Below, one piece after another: positions 15,308 through 24,911 of a stretch of DNA of 64,000 nt. The translations under genes and the position numbers were made by a program. Position 1 is the first letter of the stretch, and each line of letters starts with the position of its first letter. This DNA comes from Acidimicrobiia bacterium. Its GTDB lineage: Bacteria; Actinomycetota; Acidimicrobiia; Acidimicrobiales; MedAcidi-G1. The notes under the pieces were generated by a model. The model searched no databases. It was not told the origin of the DNA and was given only the letters and a program-made list of their open reading frames with translations. The DNA is taken from NCBI GenBank assembly GCA_012959995.1, contig DUCC01000002.1, positions 1-64,000 on the forward strand. The letters run 5' to 3'.

Positions 15308-17115
15308 TAGTTGGCGAACCCATCAGCAGCCATCGCATAAAGATCGCTGGCCCCGGCGGTAACCGACGAAAGTTGCGCCCGCACCACCGGCAAGAGTTGT
15401 TGCGCATAAAAACGCGCCAAAACAATTTTGCTCGCCAAATGGTCATCCTCTGAACCTCCGGCGCCATCGGCCAACTTTTCTTGGGCAAAAAGCGCTTGAC
15501 GCACCACCAGCCAACCGCCGACTAGTTGACCGAACATGCGCAAATAAGGGGTAGCGCCAGCAATTACCTCGTTCGGGCGATCCGTACCCTGGTCAGTAAT
15601 CCACTGGTTAGCTTCTCGCGTGGCAGCCAAAGCATCGGTTAGGCCAACAACCATGGCAACAAAATCTGGGCCTGCCTGGTCGGCCTCTTTAATAGTTGCT
15701 TCAATATCGGCCAGCAGATCGTTCATTACCTGCCCCCCGTTCATGGGGAGTTTACGGCCGATGAGATCCAAGGCTTGAATGCCATTGGTGCCCTCGTAAA
15801 TCGGAGAAATTCGCGCATCACGGAAATGCTGTGCGGCACCAGTTTCTTCGATATACCCGTAGCCACCATGAACTTGGATACCCAACGAGGTCATCTCACA
15901 ACCCACATCGGTACACCAAGCTTTGGAGATCGGGGTAAGGAGTTCCGCCCGGTCGGAAGCCTTTTGCGCCGCAGTCGGGTCGTCGTGGCGAGCCGCTATG
16001 TCAAGGCACGCTGCGTTGAGGTACAGCAAACTACGCATGGCGTCGGTGTAAGAGCGCATGGTGAGCAACATGCGTCGCACATCAGCATGGTCCACAATGG
16101 GCGACGGTTGCCCGGCCGGGCTACCCACCGCTCGGCCTTGAACTCGTTCCTGAGCGTAATCAGCAGCCAACTGCAAGGCGCGCTCGGTTACCGCTAAACC
16201 CTCTACCCCCACGCCCAGGCGAGCGTTGTTCATCATTTTGAACATGTAACGCATTCCTTGATGTTCTTCACCTAAAAGGTAACCCACTGCGCCTTGACCT
16301 GATTCCCCATAAGACATCACACAAGTAGGGCTGCCATGCAAGCCAAGTTTGTGTTCAAGCGAAAGACACTGATAATCGTTGCGCTCTCCCAAACTGCCGT
16401 CTTCGTTGACCAGATATTTAGGGACGATAAACAGCGAGATGCCTTTGGTTCCCGGGGGGCTATTTGGGGTACGGGCCAGCACCGTTTGAATAATGTTTTC
16501 GGCGAGTTCATGTTCGCCGAAAGTAATGAAAATCTTGGTGCCAAAAATACGCCAAGTGCCGTCTTGTTGCGGTTCTGCTTTGGTCGTCAAAGCCCCCACG
16601 TCAGAGCCCGCCTGGGGTTCGGTCAAGTTCATGGTGCCCGACCACTCTGCGGTAATCATTTTCGGAAGAAACACTTCTTTTTGTTCTTCGGTGGCAAAGG
16701 CATGCAAAGCCTCCACCGCCCCCACCGTCAACATGGGGCCCATAGACCATGCCCGGTTAGCGGAGCCCAACATTTCTGTCACCACGGTTTGCACCGCTTT
16801 TGGAAAACCGCCGCCCCCGTATTCGGGGTCTTGGGAAAGGGTGGCCCACCCGGCGGCCACAAACTGATCCCAAGCGGTCTGGAACTCTTGGGGCAAAGTG
16901 ACCACCCCGTCTTTTACCGAACAACCTTCAAGGTCTCCCACCCGATCAGTGGGGGCAACAACCTCAGCCACAAAACGGCCAAACTCATCAAGCAACCCGT
17001 CGATTGTTTCGGGGTCTACATGGTCAAAGCCGGGTAGTTCGCAAATGCTTTCTAAATCACTAATGGATTGCAAAGCCAGCCGAATGTCAGCAAGAGGAGG
17101 TCGGTAGTCGCTCAT
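15307..17115 (-). CDS. Acyl-CoA dehydrogenase (long, ~600-residue type)
   Basis: 602 residues. Helical N-terminus (~1-160), a beta domain with the FAD/substrate motif TEPQAGSDVGAL near 165-175 and IFGTKIFITFGEHE, then the helical C-terminal domain with the catalytic Glu in ISPIYEGTNGIQALDL near 435-450 and an extra C-terminal helical domain to 602. It matches the long bacterial type often annotated FadE5/AcdC-like and oxidises acyl-CoA to trans-enoyl-CoA. It is first gene of the operon with lgt. Seventy-four bases separate its start from the divergent gene at 17190, so the promoters share this gap. Confidence 0.92.
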   Translation of the reverse strand: MSDYRPPLADIRLALQSISDLESICELPGFDHVDPETIDGLLDEFGRFVAEVVAPTDRVGDLEGCSVKDGVVTLPQEFQTAWDQFVAAGWATLSQDPEYGGGGFPKAVQTVVTEMLGSANRAWSMGPMLTVGAVEALHAFATEEQKEVFLPKMITAEWSGTMNLTEPQAGSDVGALTTKAEPQQDGTWRIFGTKIFITFGEHELAENIIQTVLARTPNSPPGTKGISLFIVPKYLVNEDGSLGERNDYQCLSLEHKLGLHGSPTCVMSYGESGQGAVGYLLGEEHQGMRYMFKMMNNARLGVGVEGLAVTERALQLAADYAQERVQGRAVGSPAGQPSPIVDHADVRRMLLTMRSYTDAMRSLLYLNAACLDIAARHDDPTAAQKASDRAELLTPISKAWCTDVGCEMTSLGIQVHGGYGYIEETGAAQHFRDARISPIYEGTNGIQALDLIGRKLPMNGGQVMNDLLADIEATIKEADQAGPDFVAMVVGLTDALAATREANQWITDQGTDRPNEVIAGATPYLRMFGQLVGGWLVVRQALFAQEKLADGAGGSEDDHLASKIVLARFYAQQLLPVVRAQLSSVTAGASDLYAMAADGFAN

Positions 17116-17189
17116 ATATGCAGGGTACCTCGCTTAGCGGTGCGGCTTCCGAGCGGGACAAGAGAATGTTTATCAACTAGATTCTGACC

Positions 17190-18899
17190 GTGACCGCCAC
17201 CCCGCTTCTCAACGAGTTATTGCAGCAAACAGCTGGTGATTTACGCCCTGCGAAACAAGTAGCGTCCCCCCAATGGTTAGGGGCTACTCGGCAAACCCGA
17301 CTGAGTTTTAGCCGCTCAATGCTGCGACGAGCCCAAGACCACCATTGGCAAGGTGAACAGATAACGAGCGACCTTGACCAGCAAGGCCGCGGTCATCTCG
17401 TTTATCGCATAGAAGCCGAAGGGTACCTTTTTCATTTCGTGGCCTTCACCACCACCTTGGACGAATCCCAACACACCGACCGGGTAATCGCTGATGCTTG
17501 GGAGATTTCTGCAGCGCTTATTGAAGGGCCGCTTACCGACGACCTTTTTACATTGCTGTCCACCGAGGTTCCTGCTCAAGAAGACGGCCGATTCGACCCA
17601 CGGGTACTGGTGTTGGCTCGCGGTAACCGCAGCGTGCGCTTTTACGATCTAATCGTTGGACACCTCGCCGCCGGTCGTCAGCCACCAGTTGACCAAGCGG
17701 CAGACGCTGGATACCTGCTGCGTAGCACGGCGTTTTATGGAAACGGCAAATTTGGCTTACGGTCGTTTTTGAGTTTCGAAAAAAACCACCCGCTTGCTGC
17801 CCCCTATCGAGCGCAGTTTCTCGCCGCCTGGCTATTTCGCGAGGTCGGGTATGACACCGTTGAACACTGCGCTCAAGTCAAAAGCCCAGAAACCGCGGTG
17901 GCCTTTGACTCACAGTGGCGCTGCTTCTTTGGGGTAGGCAACGCCACCGGTTTAGGGCTAGTTCCTTGGGCAGTCCGCCACCCCAAAATCATGAACGCTT
18001 GGGTCGGAGTGCGTGAATTAGCGCTGGCCAAAGTCCGCAGCAAAACGGGGTCGTCACCAGACAACTTGACCCTAGAAAAATGTTTCAACCGGGCTGCGCA
18101 GCATTTTTCTTCGCTAGGCGGCGAAGACCGCCACCCTTGGCGCGGCCCAGGTTGGCTCGCCCAAAGAGTTCAAGAGGTTGCCGGCGTATGGGAAGAACTA
18201 AAAGCTGAACCACTCCCCTACGACGCTCTTTACCGCTGGGCCGAACAACAACCCCCAGAAGCCACCGAACTCGTCGTGTCTTTGCTTTTAGAACTCGACC
18301 AAACCCCCGACGAACTCATCGACCAATTGCTACTCACCGAAGAATCTTCCCCACCGCCCACGGCCCTTACCGTCGGCGAAGCTTGCGCCCTTCTTGAGCA
18401 AAAATATTCTTGGCTAGAAGAAACCGGGGTCAAAAACGCTCATGCCGACCATTATTGGTGGGCGGTTTCTGACAACACCGCCGAACCACGACGAGCCAAC
18501 CGTCGCTTCGTAGACCCCGAACACCGTGAAGTACCCATTGACCTTCTCCTGCGTTTACACCGATTAGAACAAGACCTTACGACGGCCGACCCGGCGCTGG
18601 CCCTCGACACCTTTCGCCAAGAATTTCCTCACCATGGGCTAGCCATTGACCGATTGGTCGACGACCTCGGCCCTTACGGCGAAGCCCGCGACAACGTTTG
18701 CGCTCAAGACCATTTGCCGTTAAACCTGCAACGCTTTCAACTCGCTATGTACGGCATGGACAACTTCACCCCACAGTCCACCGACTGGCTGCGCGTTACC
18801 TTGTTCCAGGGGGCTCCACGCCTCACCGACCTTTCAACCGGGCTAACCGACCAATGGGTCTGGCCCCCTTGCCCCTCAGGAGAAACCAATGATCATTGA
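17190..18899 (+). CDS. Unrecognised 569-residue protein, first gene of a four-gene module
   Basis: Starts with GTG at 17190 and has no clear ribosome site; the frame is otherwise unambiguous and overlaps the next gene by 11 bases. The protein is soluble, has no signal or membrane helix, and is Trp/His/Arg-rich. Two stretches stand out: STAFYGNGKFGLRSF near 175-190 and a helical FLAAWLFREVGYDTVEH near 210-226, followed by FFGVGNATGLGLVPWAVRHP. The second half is mostly helical and acidic. I recognise no fold or catalytic motif. Its tie to a dipeptidase and an Ldh-type dehydrogenase suggests a small-molecule enzyme or scaffold of the same pathway. Confidence 0.75.
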   Translation: MTATPLLNELLQQTAGDLRPAKQVASPQWLGATRQTRLSFSRSMLRRAQDHHWQGEQITSDLDQQGRGHLVYRIEAEGYLFHFVAFTTTLDESQHTDRVIADAWEISAALIEGPLTDDLFTLLSTEVPAQEDGRFDPRVLVLARGNRSVRFYDLIVGHLAAGRQPPVDQAADAGYLLRSTAFYGNGKFGLRSFLSFEKNHPLAAPYRAQFLAAWLFREVGYDTVEHCAQVKSPETAVAFDSQWRCFFGVGNATGLGLVPWAVRHPKIMNAWVGVRELALAKVRSKTGSSPDNLTLEKCFNRAAQHFSSLGGEDRHPWRGPGWLAQRVQEVAGVWEELKAEPLPYDALYRWAEQQPPEATELVVSLLLELDQTPDELIDQLLLTEESSPPPTALTVGEACALLEQKYSWLEETGVKNAHADHYWWAVSDNTAEPRRANRRFVDPEHREVPIDLLLRLHRLEQDLTTADPALALDTFRQEFPHHGLAIDRLVDDLGPYGEARDNVCAQDHLPLNLQRFQLAMYGMDNFTPQSTDWLRVTLFQGAPRLTDLSTGLTDQWVWPPCPSGETNDH

Positions 18900-19839
18900 C
18901 GGCTTAGAAATAAACAATTGGGACCGTTCGGTTGTTGAACAAGTCCGCTCGGGGGGCATAAACATTGTGCACGCCACCTGCGGCGTTTGGGAAGACACCG
19001 CCGGAGCGATGACCCGCATCGCTGATTGGCGTCATTTTGCTCGGCAAAACGCTGACCTAGTGCGCATCGTGGGCAGCATCGAAGAAATGCAAACCGCCAA
19101 AGCAGACAACGTGCTGGGCATCCTTTTAGGTTTTCAAAATAGTTCCATGTTGGGCGACGACCCCGAAATGGCCGGCATTTTTGCGGACGTCGGCATCCGA
19201 GTAGTACAACTCACCTACAACGTGGCCAACCATTTAGGGTCAAGTTGTTGGGAACCTGAAGACGGCGGCCTCACCCGGGTAGGCCAACGCATGGTTACTG
19301 CTCTTAACCAGGCTGGGGTGCTCATTGACCTCTCCCACGTAGGAAACCGCACCGGCCTTGAGGCCATTACCGCTTCGTCTAAACCAGTGGCCGTAACTCA
19401 CGGAAACCCGTTTAGTTTTTGCGACTCCCCACGCAACAAGCCAGACGACTTGTTAAAAGTCCTCGCTGAGCATCACGGGGTTATTGGCTGCACCCTCTAC
19501 CCGCTTTTCTTGGGCGGAGCCGATGTGCCTCGCCAAACATGGGGGCAAATGATGGCCGACCTTGTTGAACTCATCGGCATCGACCACGTGGCTATTGGGA
19601 GCGACGCCGTAGTGGGGTGGGAACCCAATGCTTTGGGCTGGATGCGCAACGGTCGCTGGGACCGCCCAGAAAACCCTGATGCCGTACCGGCTTTTCCTCC
19701 ATGGCCCGACTGGTTTCAAGGACCCGAAGACTTTGGATCGCTCGGGGTAGGCCTTGAAGACGCCGGGTTTTTACCGGCGGAACGCCACGCCGTGTTAGGC
19801 GGCAACTGGATGCGAATATTTGCAGAGGTCATGGCATGA
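18889..19839 (+). CDS. Membrane dipeptidase family protein (peptidase M19), atypical subgroup
   Basis: 316 residues in an amidohydrolase-like barrel. It keeps the Asp-Leu-Ser-His (IDLSHVG) and T-H-G-N metal His motifs and the Asp of AIGSDAVVG. The N-terminal H-x-D metal pair of classic M19 enzymes is missing: the place reads DGLEINNWDR. The bridging Glu region reads GFQNSS. This belongs to a known bacterial subgroup beginning DGLxIxNWDR, whose substrates I do not know; classic dipeptidase activity should not be assumed. It starts 11 bases inside the previous gene behind an AGGAGA site and overlaps the next by four bases. Confidence 0.82.
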   Translation: MIIDGLEINNWDRSVVEQVRSGGINIVHATCGVWEDTAGAMTRIADWRHFARQNADLVRIVGSIEEMQTAKADNVLGILLGFQNSSMLGDDPEMAGIFADVGIRVVQLTYNVANHLGSSCWEPEDGGLTRVGQRMVTALNQAGVLIDLSHVGNRTGLEAITASSKPVAVTHGNPFSFCDSPRNKPDDLLKVLAEHHGVIGCTLYPLFLGGADVPRQTWGQMMADLVELIGIDHVAIGSDAVVGWEPNALGWMRNGRWDRPENPDAVPAFPPWPDWFQGPEDFGSLGVGLEDAGFLPAERHAVLGGNWMRIFAEVMA

Positions 19840-20369
19840 CCACAGACCTAGTGCTGGTGGCCCCTCGTGAAATCGTTGACGTGGTTGCTCAAGCCAGCCA
19901 AGTGTTGTCGTGCGAAGCCAGTTTGGCCAGCAGCCTCGCTCAAGACATCACTTACTGCCAGGTCCACCACGGAAACGGGGTAAAAGCTTTTCTTCAACTG
20001 GCCGCCCAGGGCCCGGAAGTTTTTGTATCCACCCTAAAAACAGCGCAAGAACTTCAGGTGGCGAACCGCTACCAATTCTCTTGGGCCAACCCAATCCTCT
20101 TTGCTTTGCTGGCCCGACTCCTCAACGAACGAGGAAACCAAGGGTTTATTTGGGAAAACCAGAATGCCGCAGCAACCGGCACCGACTTAGTCCCGGGCCT
20201 TGAGTTAGTGGCTGGCTCCACCCCTTCCGCCACCCCAAACGTGATGCAACAGGCGTTAGCCCAAGGGGTTTCTTTAGATAAAAAAACTTGGGTTTCATTA
20301 ACGGAGATCGCTCGATCTTTTCTTACCGCAGAAGCAACCCTCGACGCCAACCAACCGGTGGAGGCTTAA
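19836..20369 (+). CDS. Hypothetical protein, possibly DUF3726-like
   Basis: 177 residues, ATG overlapping the upstream stop (ATGA). The N-terminal half is helical with a regular Ala/Leu pattern (REIVDVVAQASQVLSCEASLASSLAQDI), then a Gly-rich turn and G-V-K-A-F-L-Q-L. This resembles the pattern of DUF3726, a family found beside Ldh-type dehydrogenases, but I am unsure. No catalytic motif is visible. It may be a subunit of the dehydrogenase that follows two bases later. Confidence 0.6.
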   Translation: MTTDLVLVAPREIVDVVAQASQVLSCEASLASSLAQDITYCQVHHGNGVKAFLQLAAQGPEVFVSTLKTAQELQVANRYQFSWANPILFALLARLLNERGNQGFIWENQNAAATGTDLVPGLELVAGSTPSATPNVMQQALAQGVSLDKKTWVSLTEIARSFLTAEATLDANQPVEA

Positions 20370-20371
20370 CC

Positions 20372-21355
20372 ATGTTGACCGTTTCGCTTAACGAGATAGA
20401 ACAAACCACCCAACAAGCGTTGCTGGCCCACGGCGCCAGCAACCAAGTAGCTGCTCAAGTGGCTCGTGCGGTGCGGGTGGCCGAAGGAAACGGCAACCGT
20501 ATTTGTGGCCTTTACTACGTTGAGAGTTACTGTCAGCAACTCCGCAGCGGAAGAGTCGACGGCACGGTCACTCCTTTAGTTTCTCATGACCGGCCAGGAG
20601 CAGTAAGAGTAGACGGGCGTCTTGGTTTTGCCCAAGCAGCTTTCGCCGCTGGCCTGCCCACTGCCATAAAAGCCGCCAAACAAAATGGTATTTGCGGTTT
20701 TTCGGTGGAACACACCCACACCTGTACATCGCTGGGTTACTTCACTGAACAACTTGCCCAGCAAGGGTTCTTGGCTATCGGGGCCACCAATGCGTCGGCC
20801 CGAGTAGCACCCCCCGGGGGTTCGGTTCCTGTGTTAGGCACTAACCCCATTGCCATGGCGGCACCTGATGGGTCCGGCGGGGTGGCTTTTCAATTTGATT
20901 TCAGCACCAGCGCCGTGGCCTTAGGAAAAATAACCATGGCGGCAGCCGCTGGAGAAGACATCCCTTTGGGCTGGGCCCTTGATGCCCAAGGAAAACCAAC
21001 CACCGACCCCCAAGAAGCATTGGCCGGGTCGCTCGTCTCTGCCGGCCACTACAAGGGTTACGGCATTGGTTTAATGGTTGAGGTTTTAGCCAGCGCTTTA
21101 ACCGGCTCTCGGCTCAGCACCGACGTCCCTCCACTAAAAACCCCTGAAGGGTTGCCTCATAATCTTGGGCAATTTTATATTATTATCGACCCTGCCGGTT
21201 TTCACGAAAACTTTGCTCAGCAACTCAGCGCATTGGCCCAATCAATTACCGACCAAGAGGGAGCCCGTTTGCCGGGCGCAAACCGAGTAGCCCCCGCCGA
21301 TGTTTCGTTAGAGGACACGGTTTGGGCAACCGTGCAATCATTAGCCAAGGGGTAA
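20372..21355 (+). CDS. Ldh family (malate/L-lactate/sulfolactate-type) NAD(P)H oxidoreductase
   Basis: 327 residues from the ATG at 20372, which has GGTGGAGG eight bases upstream; the frame's earlier start at 20288 lies in the previous gene. Hallmarks are the family His in FSVEHTHT, PVLGTNPIAMAAP near 160, QFDFSTS, and GHYKGYGIGLMVEVLASALTG near 230. Family members reduce 2-oxo acids or cyclic imino acids (lactate, malate, sulfolactate, ureidoglycolate, piperideine-2-carboxylate), so the substrate is open. The genomic neighbours suggest an amino-acid-derived compound. Confidence 0.88.
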   Translation: MLTVSLNEIEQTTQQALLAHGASNQVAAQVARAVRVAEGNGNRICGLYYVESYCQQLRSGRVDGTVTPLVSHDRPGAVRVDGRLGFAQAAFAAGLPTAIKAAKQNGICGFSVEHTHTCTSLGYFTEQLAQQGFLAIGATNASARVAPPGGSVPVLGTNPIAMAAPDGSGGVAFQFDFSTSAVALGKITMAAAAGEDIPLGWALDAQGKPTTDPQEALAGSLVSAGHYKGYGIGLMVEVLASALTGSRLSTDVPPLKTPEGLPHNLGQFYIIIDPAGFHENFAQQLSALAQSITDQEGARLPGANRVAPADVSLEDTVWATVQSLAKG

Positions 21356-21367
21356 AGACAACGCCCT

Positions 21368-21388
21368 CAAGCAAAAACGCTTTGCTTG
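21368..21388. terminator. Bidirectional hairpin between convergent genes
   Basis: CAAGCAAA (21368-21375) pairs perfectly with TTTGCTTG (21381-21388) around a five-base loop, right between the stops of the Ldh gene (plus) and tdk (minus). It suits both transcripts. Confidence 0.65.
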
Positions 21389-22024
21389 CTAATTGACAAT
21401 GACCTTGACATGCGCAGTCACCACTCGGGTGCTTTGGGAGCCGCTATCACCGGCTAACCAGTGGCGTCGACACCGCAACTCATACGTCACTTGCTGATTA
21501 TCGGGTTTGTCGACCACCATCAACGTGCCATCGTAAACCTGCACCCCATCTACCAATCGAGCGTTATGGGTAGCGCGGGTCCCGCACCAGCAACGGGCCT
21601 CAACTTGTACCTCTACCGATTCATCAGCCAATTCAAGCAAACGCTGGGTTCCTTCAAAAAGCACCCCTTGAAAAGAAGTCAACAAACCGAAGGCGTACAC
21701 ATCTGTATTGAGTTCATCAACCACGCGGGCCAATTGCTCAATTTGTTCCGGCCGGTAAAACTGCGCTTCGTCGCAGATCACATAGTCCAAACCGGCAGCA
21801 CGGTCGCTCATGGCTACCGCGAGTTCAAAAAGGTTGAGCAGCGGCCCCACCTCTACCGCATCGGCCGAAACCCCAAGGGCACTTGACACTTTTCCGTCCG
21901 CTCGATCCAACTGACTGCACAGCAAGCCTTGAAGCCCCCGAGAAGCCAAATTGTGGTGGATTTGCAAAGCCAGAGTGGACTTACCAGACCCCATGGTTCC
22001 AAAAGAAAACCGCAGAACAGCCAT
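21389..22024 (-). CDS. tdk: Thymidine kinase
   Basis: 211 residues from the ATG at 22024, overlapping the nrdJ stop by one base (TAATG); the longer frame from 22108 lies inside nrdJ. Walker A GTMGSGKST near 8-16, the Asp-Glu-Ala-Gln-Phe (DEAQF) Walker-B/lasso segment near 85, and zinc Cys pairs CWCG and CRRH in the C-terminal part. It phosphorylates thymidine for salvage. The coupling to a ribonucleotide reductase makes one dNTP-supply operon. Confidence 0.93.
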   Translation of the reverse strand: MAVLRFSFGTMGSGKSTLALQIHHNLASRGLQGLLCSQLDRADGKVSSALGVSADAVEVGPLLNLFELAVAMSDRAAGLDYVICDEAQFYRPEQIEQLARVVDELNTDVYAFGLLTSFQGVLFEGTQRLLELADESVEVQVEARCWCGTRATHNARLVDGVQVYDGTLMVVDKPDNQQVTYELRCRRHWLAGDSGSQSTRVVTAHVKVIVN

Positions 22025-24789
22025 TAAGAGCACCCACTGGTGGAGCCACAATCGATACACACGTAGCACGACCCAGCGCGTTGCATCGCTACCCCGCATT
22101 GCATGCACATGGGGGCATCTTGCGAGGGACGCATGCTCATTTCGGCCGCCAACTGCGAAGCCGAGGGCACGCTTGGCGGGTCGGCCGGTACTTCAGAGCC
22201 TTGGAGGGTGGCCGTGGCGGATTCCATCACTCCCGGCAAGGTTTGCTGGGTACGTTCACCAACCGTCAAAATGTTGAGTTCGGCACGTTCTTCAGCGCTG
22301 AGGTACTCCACGGCCAAACGGCGGAAAAGATAATCAATGATGCTTGAAGCGATACGCAAATCTGGGTCGTCGGTCATCCCCGCCGGTTCAAAACGCATAC
22401 CGGTAAAGGCCTCAACATAGGCCCGCAACGGCACGCCGTATTGCAAGCCGTGACTCAATGAGATGGCAAAAGCATCCATGATGCCGGCCATGGTGGAGCC
22501 CTGTTTAGAGACACGGAGAAAAATCTCGCCCGGTCGGCCATCTTCGTACTCACCAATGGTGGCCCACCCTTTGCAATCCGCTACCCGAAACTCGAAGGTA
22601 CGAGAAACCCGAGTACGAGGCAGTTTGCGCCGGACCGGTTCAGCCAGTGCAGCGGCAAGGTTTTCGGCCACCGTGGCTGGGGTTGATGCATCTTTACCGG
22701 TAGAAAGCGGCTGGCCCAGCTTGCAGTTATCACGATAAATAGCTACTGCTTTTAGCCCGAGTTTCCATGACTCAAGGTAGAGCTCTTCTACTTCGTCAAC
22801 GGTTACTCCTTCGGGCATGTTGCAGGTTTTAGAAATAGCGCCCGACAAAAACGGCTGCACCGCTCCCATCATGCGTACATGACCCAGGTGGTGAATGAAG
22901 TTGTCGCCCATTGAGGTAGCGAACACTGCTTGGTGGTCTGCGGAGAGTTCCGGGCAACCGGTCACCGTTTGGTTTTCATCGACAAACGCCGTGATGGCTT
23001 TTACCTGATCTTCGTCGTACCCCAAGTGGGTAAGAGCTCGCGGAATTGTTTGGTTGATGATGGACATGGTTCCGCCGCCTACCAAGCGCTTCATTTTGAC
23101 CAAACTAAAATCTGGTTCGATTCCGGTGGTGTCGCAATCCATGAGCAAACCGATAGTGCCGGTGGGGGCCAGCACCGTGGCCTGGCTGTTTCGTACTCCC
23201 ACTCGTTGCGCCAAAGCGCAGGCCTCGAACCAGTCTTCTCGACCGGCCGCAACCAAATCTTCAGCAACCCCGTCGTCAAGCAACTCGGCGGCTTCACGAT
23301 GCTGATCAAGAACCTTCAACGTGGGCTCTCGGTTGGTTTCAAAACCTGCAAATGGTTCTAAACGGTCGGCGATGCGAGCCGAAGTACGGTAAGCGTGGCC
23401 GGTCATAAGCGAGGTCAGCGAAGCCGCTACTGCACGGCCTTCGTCGCTGTCATAAGGCAAGCCCAAAGCCATAAGCAAAGCGCCAAGGTTGGCGTAACCC
23501 ATGCCCAACTGGCGGAAGTCTCGGGTGGTTTCGCCAATGGCTTCGGTCGGGTAGTCAGCGTTAGAAACCAAAATGTCTTGAGCGGTGAACACCAGTTCTA
23601 TGGCGTGGCGAAAGCCCTCAATGTCAAATGCTTCGATGCCGGCTTCGAGGTCAGAATCGTCGAGAAAAGTCATGAGGTTCAGGCTGGCCAAATTGCACGC
23701 CGAGTTATCTAAATGAACATATTCGCTGCATGGGTTGCTGGCCGTAATGGGGCCGGTGTTAGAAGCGGTGTGCCAATGGTTAATGGCGGTATCGAATTGC
23801 AAACCAGGGTCGGCGCATTCCCAAGCGGCTTCAGACATTTGGCGAAAGAGCTGGCGGGCTTTAACGGTTTCGATTACCGAGCCGTCGGTGCGAGCGGTGA
23901 GGTCCCAGTCGCCGTCGGCTTCTACGGCTTCCATGAAAGCATCGGTTACCCGCACGGAGTTGTTGGCGTTTTGAAACTGGGCCGAGTGAATGTCTTTGCC
24001 GTTCAGGCTCATGTCAAAGCCTGCGGCCTCCAAGGCTTTGATCTTGTGTTCTTCTTTGGCTTTGCACCAAATGAACTCTTCAATGTCAGGGTGTTCGGCA
24101 TCCAAAATAACCATTTTGGCGGCCCGACGGGTTTTACCTCCGCTTTTGATGGTGCCAGCCGAGGCATCGGCACCCCGCATAAAGCTGACCGGACCGCTGG
24201 CTTCTCCTCCACCTTTAAGAATCTCTCGTGAGGAACGAATACGGCTGAGGTTTACCCCCGCACCGGAGCCACCTTTAAAGATGGTTCCTTCTTCGACATA
24301 CCAGTTCAAGATGGAACTCATTTGGTCATCAACCGACAAAATGAAACAAGCCGAAGCTTGCTGAGGAACGCCTGCTACCCCGATGTTGAACCAGACCGGC
24401 GAGTTGAAAGCCGCCCGCTGGTTGATGATGAGGTACTTGAGTTCCTCAGAGAAAACAGTTGCTTCTTCTTGATCTTCGAAATAACCGTCTTTGAACCCCC
24501 ATGCGGTGATGGTGTCAACCACCCGATCGGCTACCTGGCGAAGCGAAGATTCTCTTTCTTCGGTGCCTACCGTGCCCCGAAAATATTTCTGAACCAAAAT
24601 ATTGGTGGCGTTTACCGACCAATCAGAAGGCACTTCAATACCGAGTTGTTCAAAGGCCACCGAACCATCACGGTGATCGACAAGCCGTGCGTCTCGGGTG
24701 TCCCATTCGATGGAATCGTAGGGGTGGGTATCGGGTGAGGTGAAATGCCGCTTGAAGCCCAACACTCCTCGGTCTGTTCCTACTGTCAT
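22024..24789 (-). CDS. nrdJ: Adenosylcobalamin-dependent (class II) ribonucleotide reductase
   Basis: 921 residues. N-terminal part with the substrate-binding FNSPVWFNIG near 130, allosteric/active-site segments with Cys in ASACFILSVDD, and the long fingerprint EGTIFKGGSGAGVNLSRIR near 170. The radical Cys region is NPCSEYVHLDNSACNLASLNL, and the C-terminus has a zinc-ribbon-like tail CMQCGVAMQ...CYVCIDCGS carrying the redox cysteines. It makes deoxyribonucleotides without oxygen, using B12. Start ATG at 24789 with TAGGAA five bases upstream. No nrdR, nrdAB or nrdDG is in the window. Confidence 0.96.
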   Translation of the reverse strand: MTVGTDRGVLGFKRHFTSPDTHPYDSIEWDTRDARLVDHRDGSVAFEQLGIEVPSDWSVNATNILVQKYFRGTVGTEERESSLRQVADRVVDTITAWGFKDGYFEDQEEATVFSEELKYLIINQRAAFNSPVWFNIGVAGVPQQASACFILSVDDQMSSILNWYVEEGTIFKGGSGAGVNLSRIRSSREILKGGGEASGPVSFMRGADASAGTIKSGGKTRRAAKMVILDAEHPDIEEFIWCKAKEEHKIKALEAAGFDMSLNGKDIHSAQFQNANNSVRVTDAFMEAVEADGDWDLTARTDGSVIETVKARQLFRQMSEAAWECADPGLQFDTAINHWHTASNTGPITASNPCSEYVHLDNSACNLASLNLMTFLDDSDLEAGIEAFDIEGFRHAIELVFTAQDILVSNADYPTEAIGETTRDFRQLGMGYANLGALLMALGLPYDSDEGRAVAASLTSLMTGHAYRTSARIADRLEPFAGFETNREPTLKVLDQHREAAELLDDGVAEDLVAAGREDWFEACALAQRVGVRNSQATVLAPTGTIGLLMDCDTTGIEPDFSLVKMKRLVGGGTMSIINQTIPRALTHLGYDEDQVKAITAFVDENQTVTGCPELSADHQAVFATSMGDNFIHHLGHVRMMGAVQPFLSGAISKTCNMPEGVTVDEVEELYLESWKLGLKAVAIYRDNCKLGQPLSTGKDASTPATVAENLAAALAEPVRRKLPRTRVSRTFEFRVADCKGWATIGEYEDGRPGEIFLRVSKQGSTMAGIMDAFAISLSHGLQYGVPLRAYVEAFTGMRFEPAGMTDDPDLRIASSIIDYLFRRLAVEYLSAEERAELNILTVGERTQQTLPGVMESATATLQGSEVPADPPSVPSASQLAAEMSMRPSQDAPMCMQCGVAMQRAGSCYVCIDCGSTSGCS

Positions 24790-24911
24790 AGTGTTCCTAT
24801 TCTTTCAAAAAGTTTTATTGTTATTTCTCTGTTGCTCGCCGCGACCAGAGGGGATCTTCACCTTAGAGCCAATACCCCTACTTGTCGGCCATACCAAAAA
24901 AGATGCGGTCG

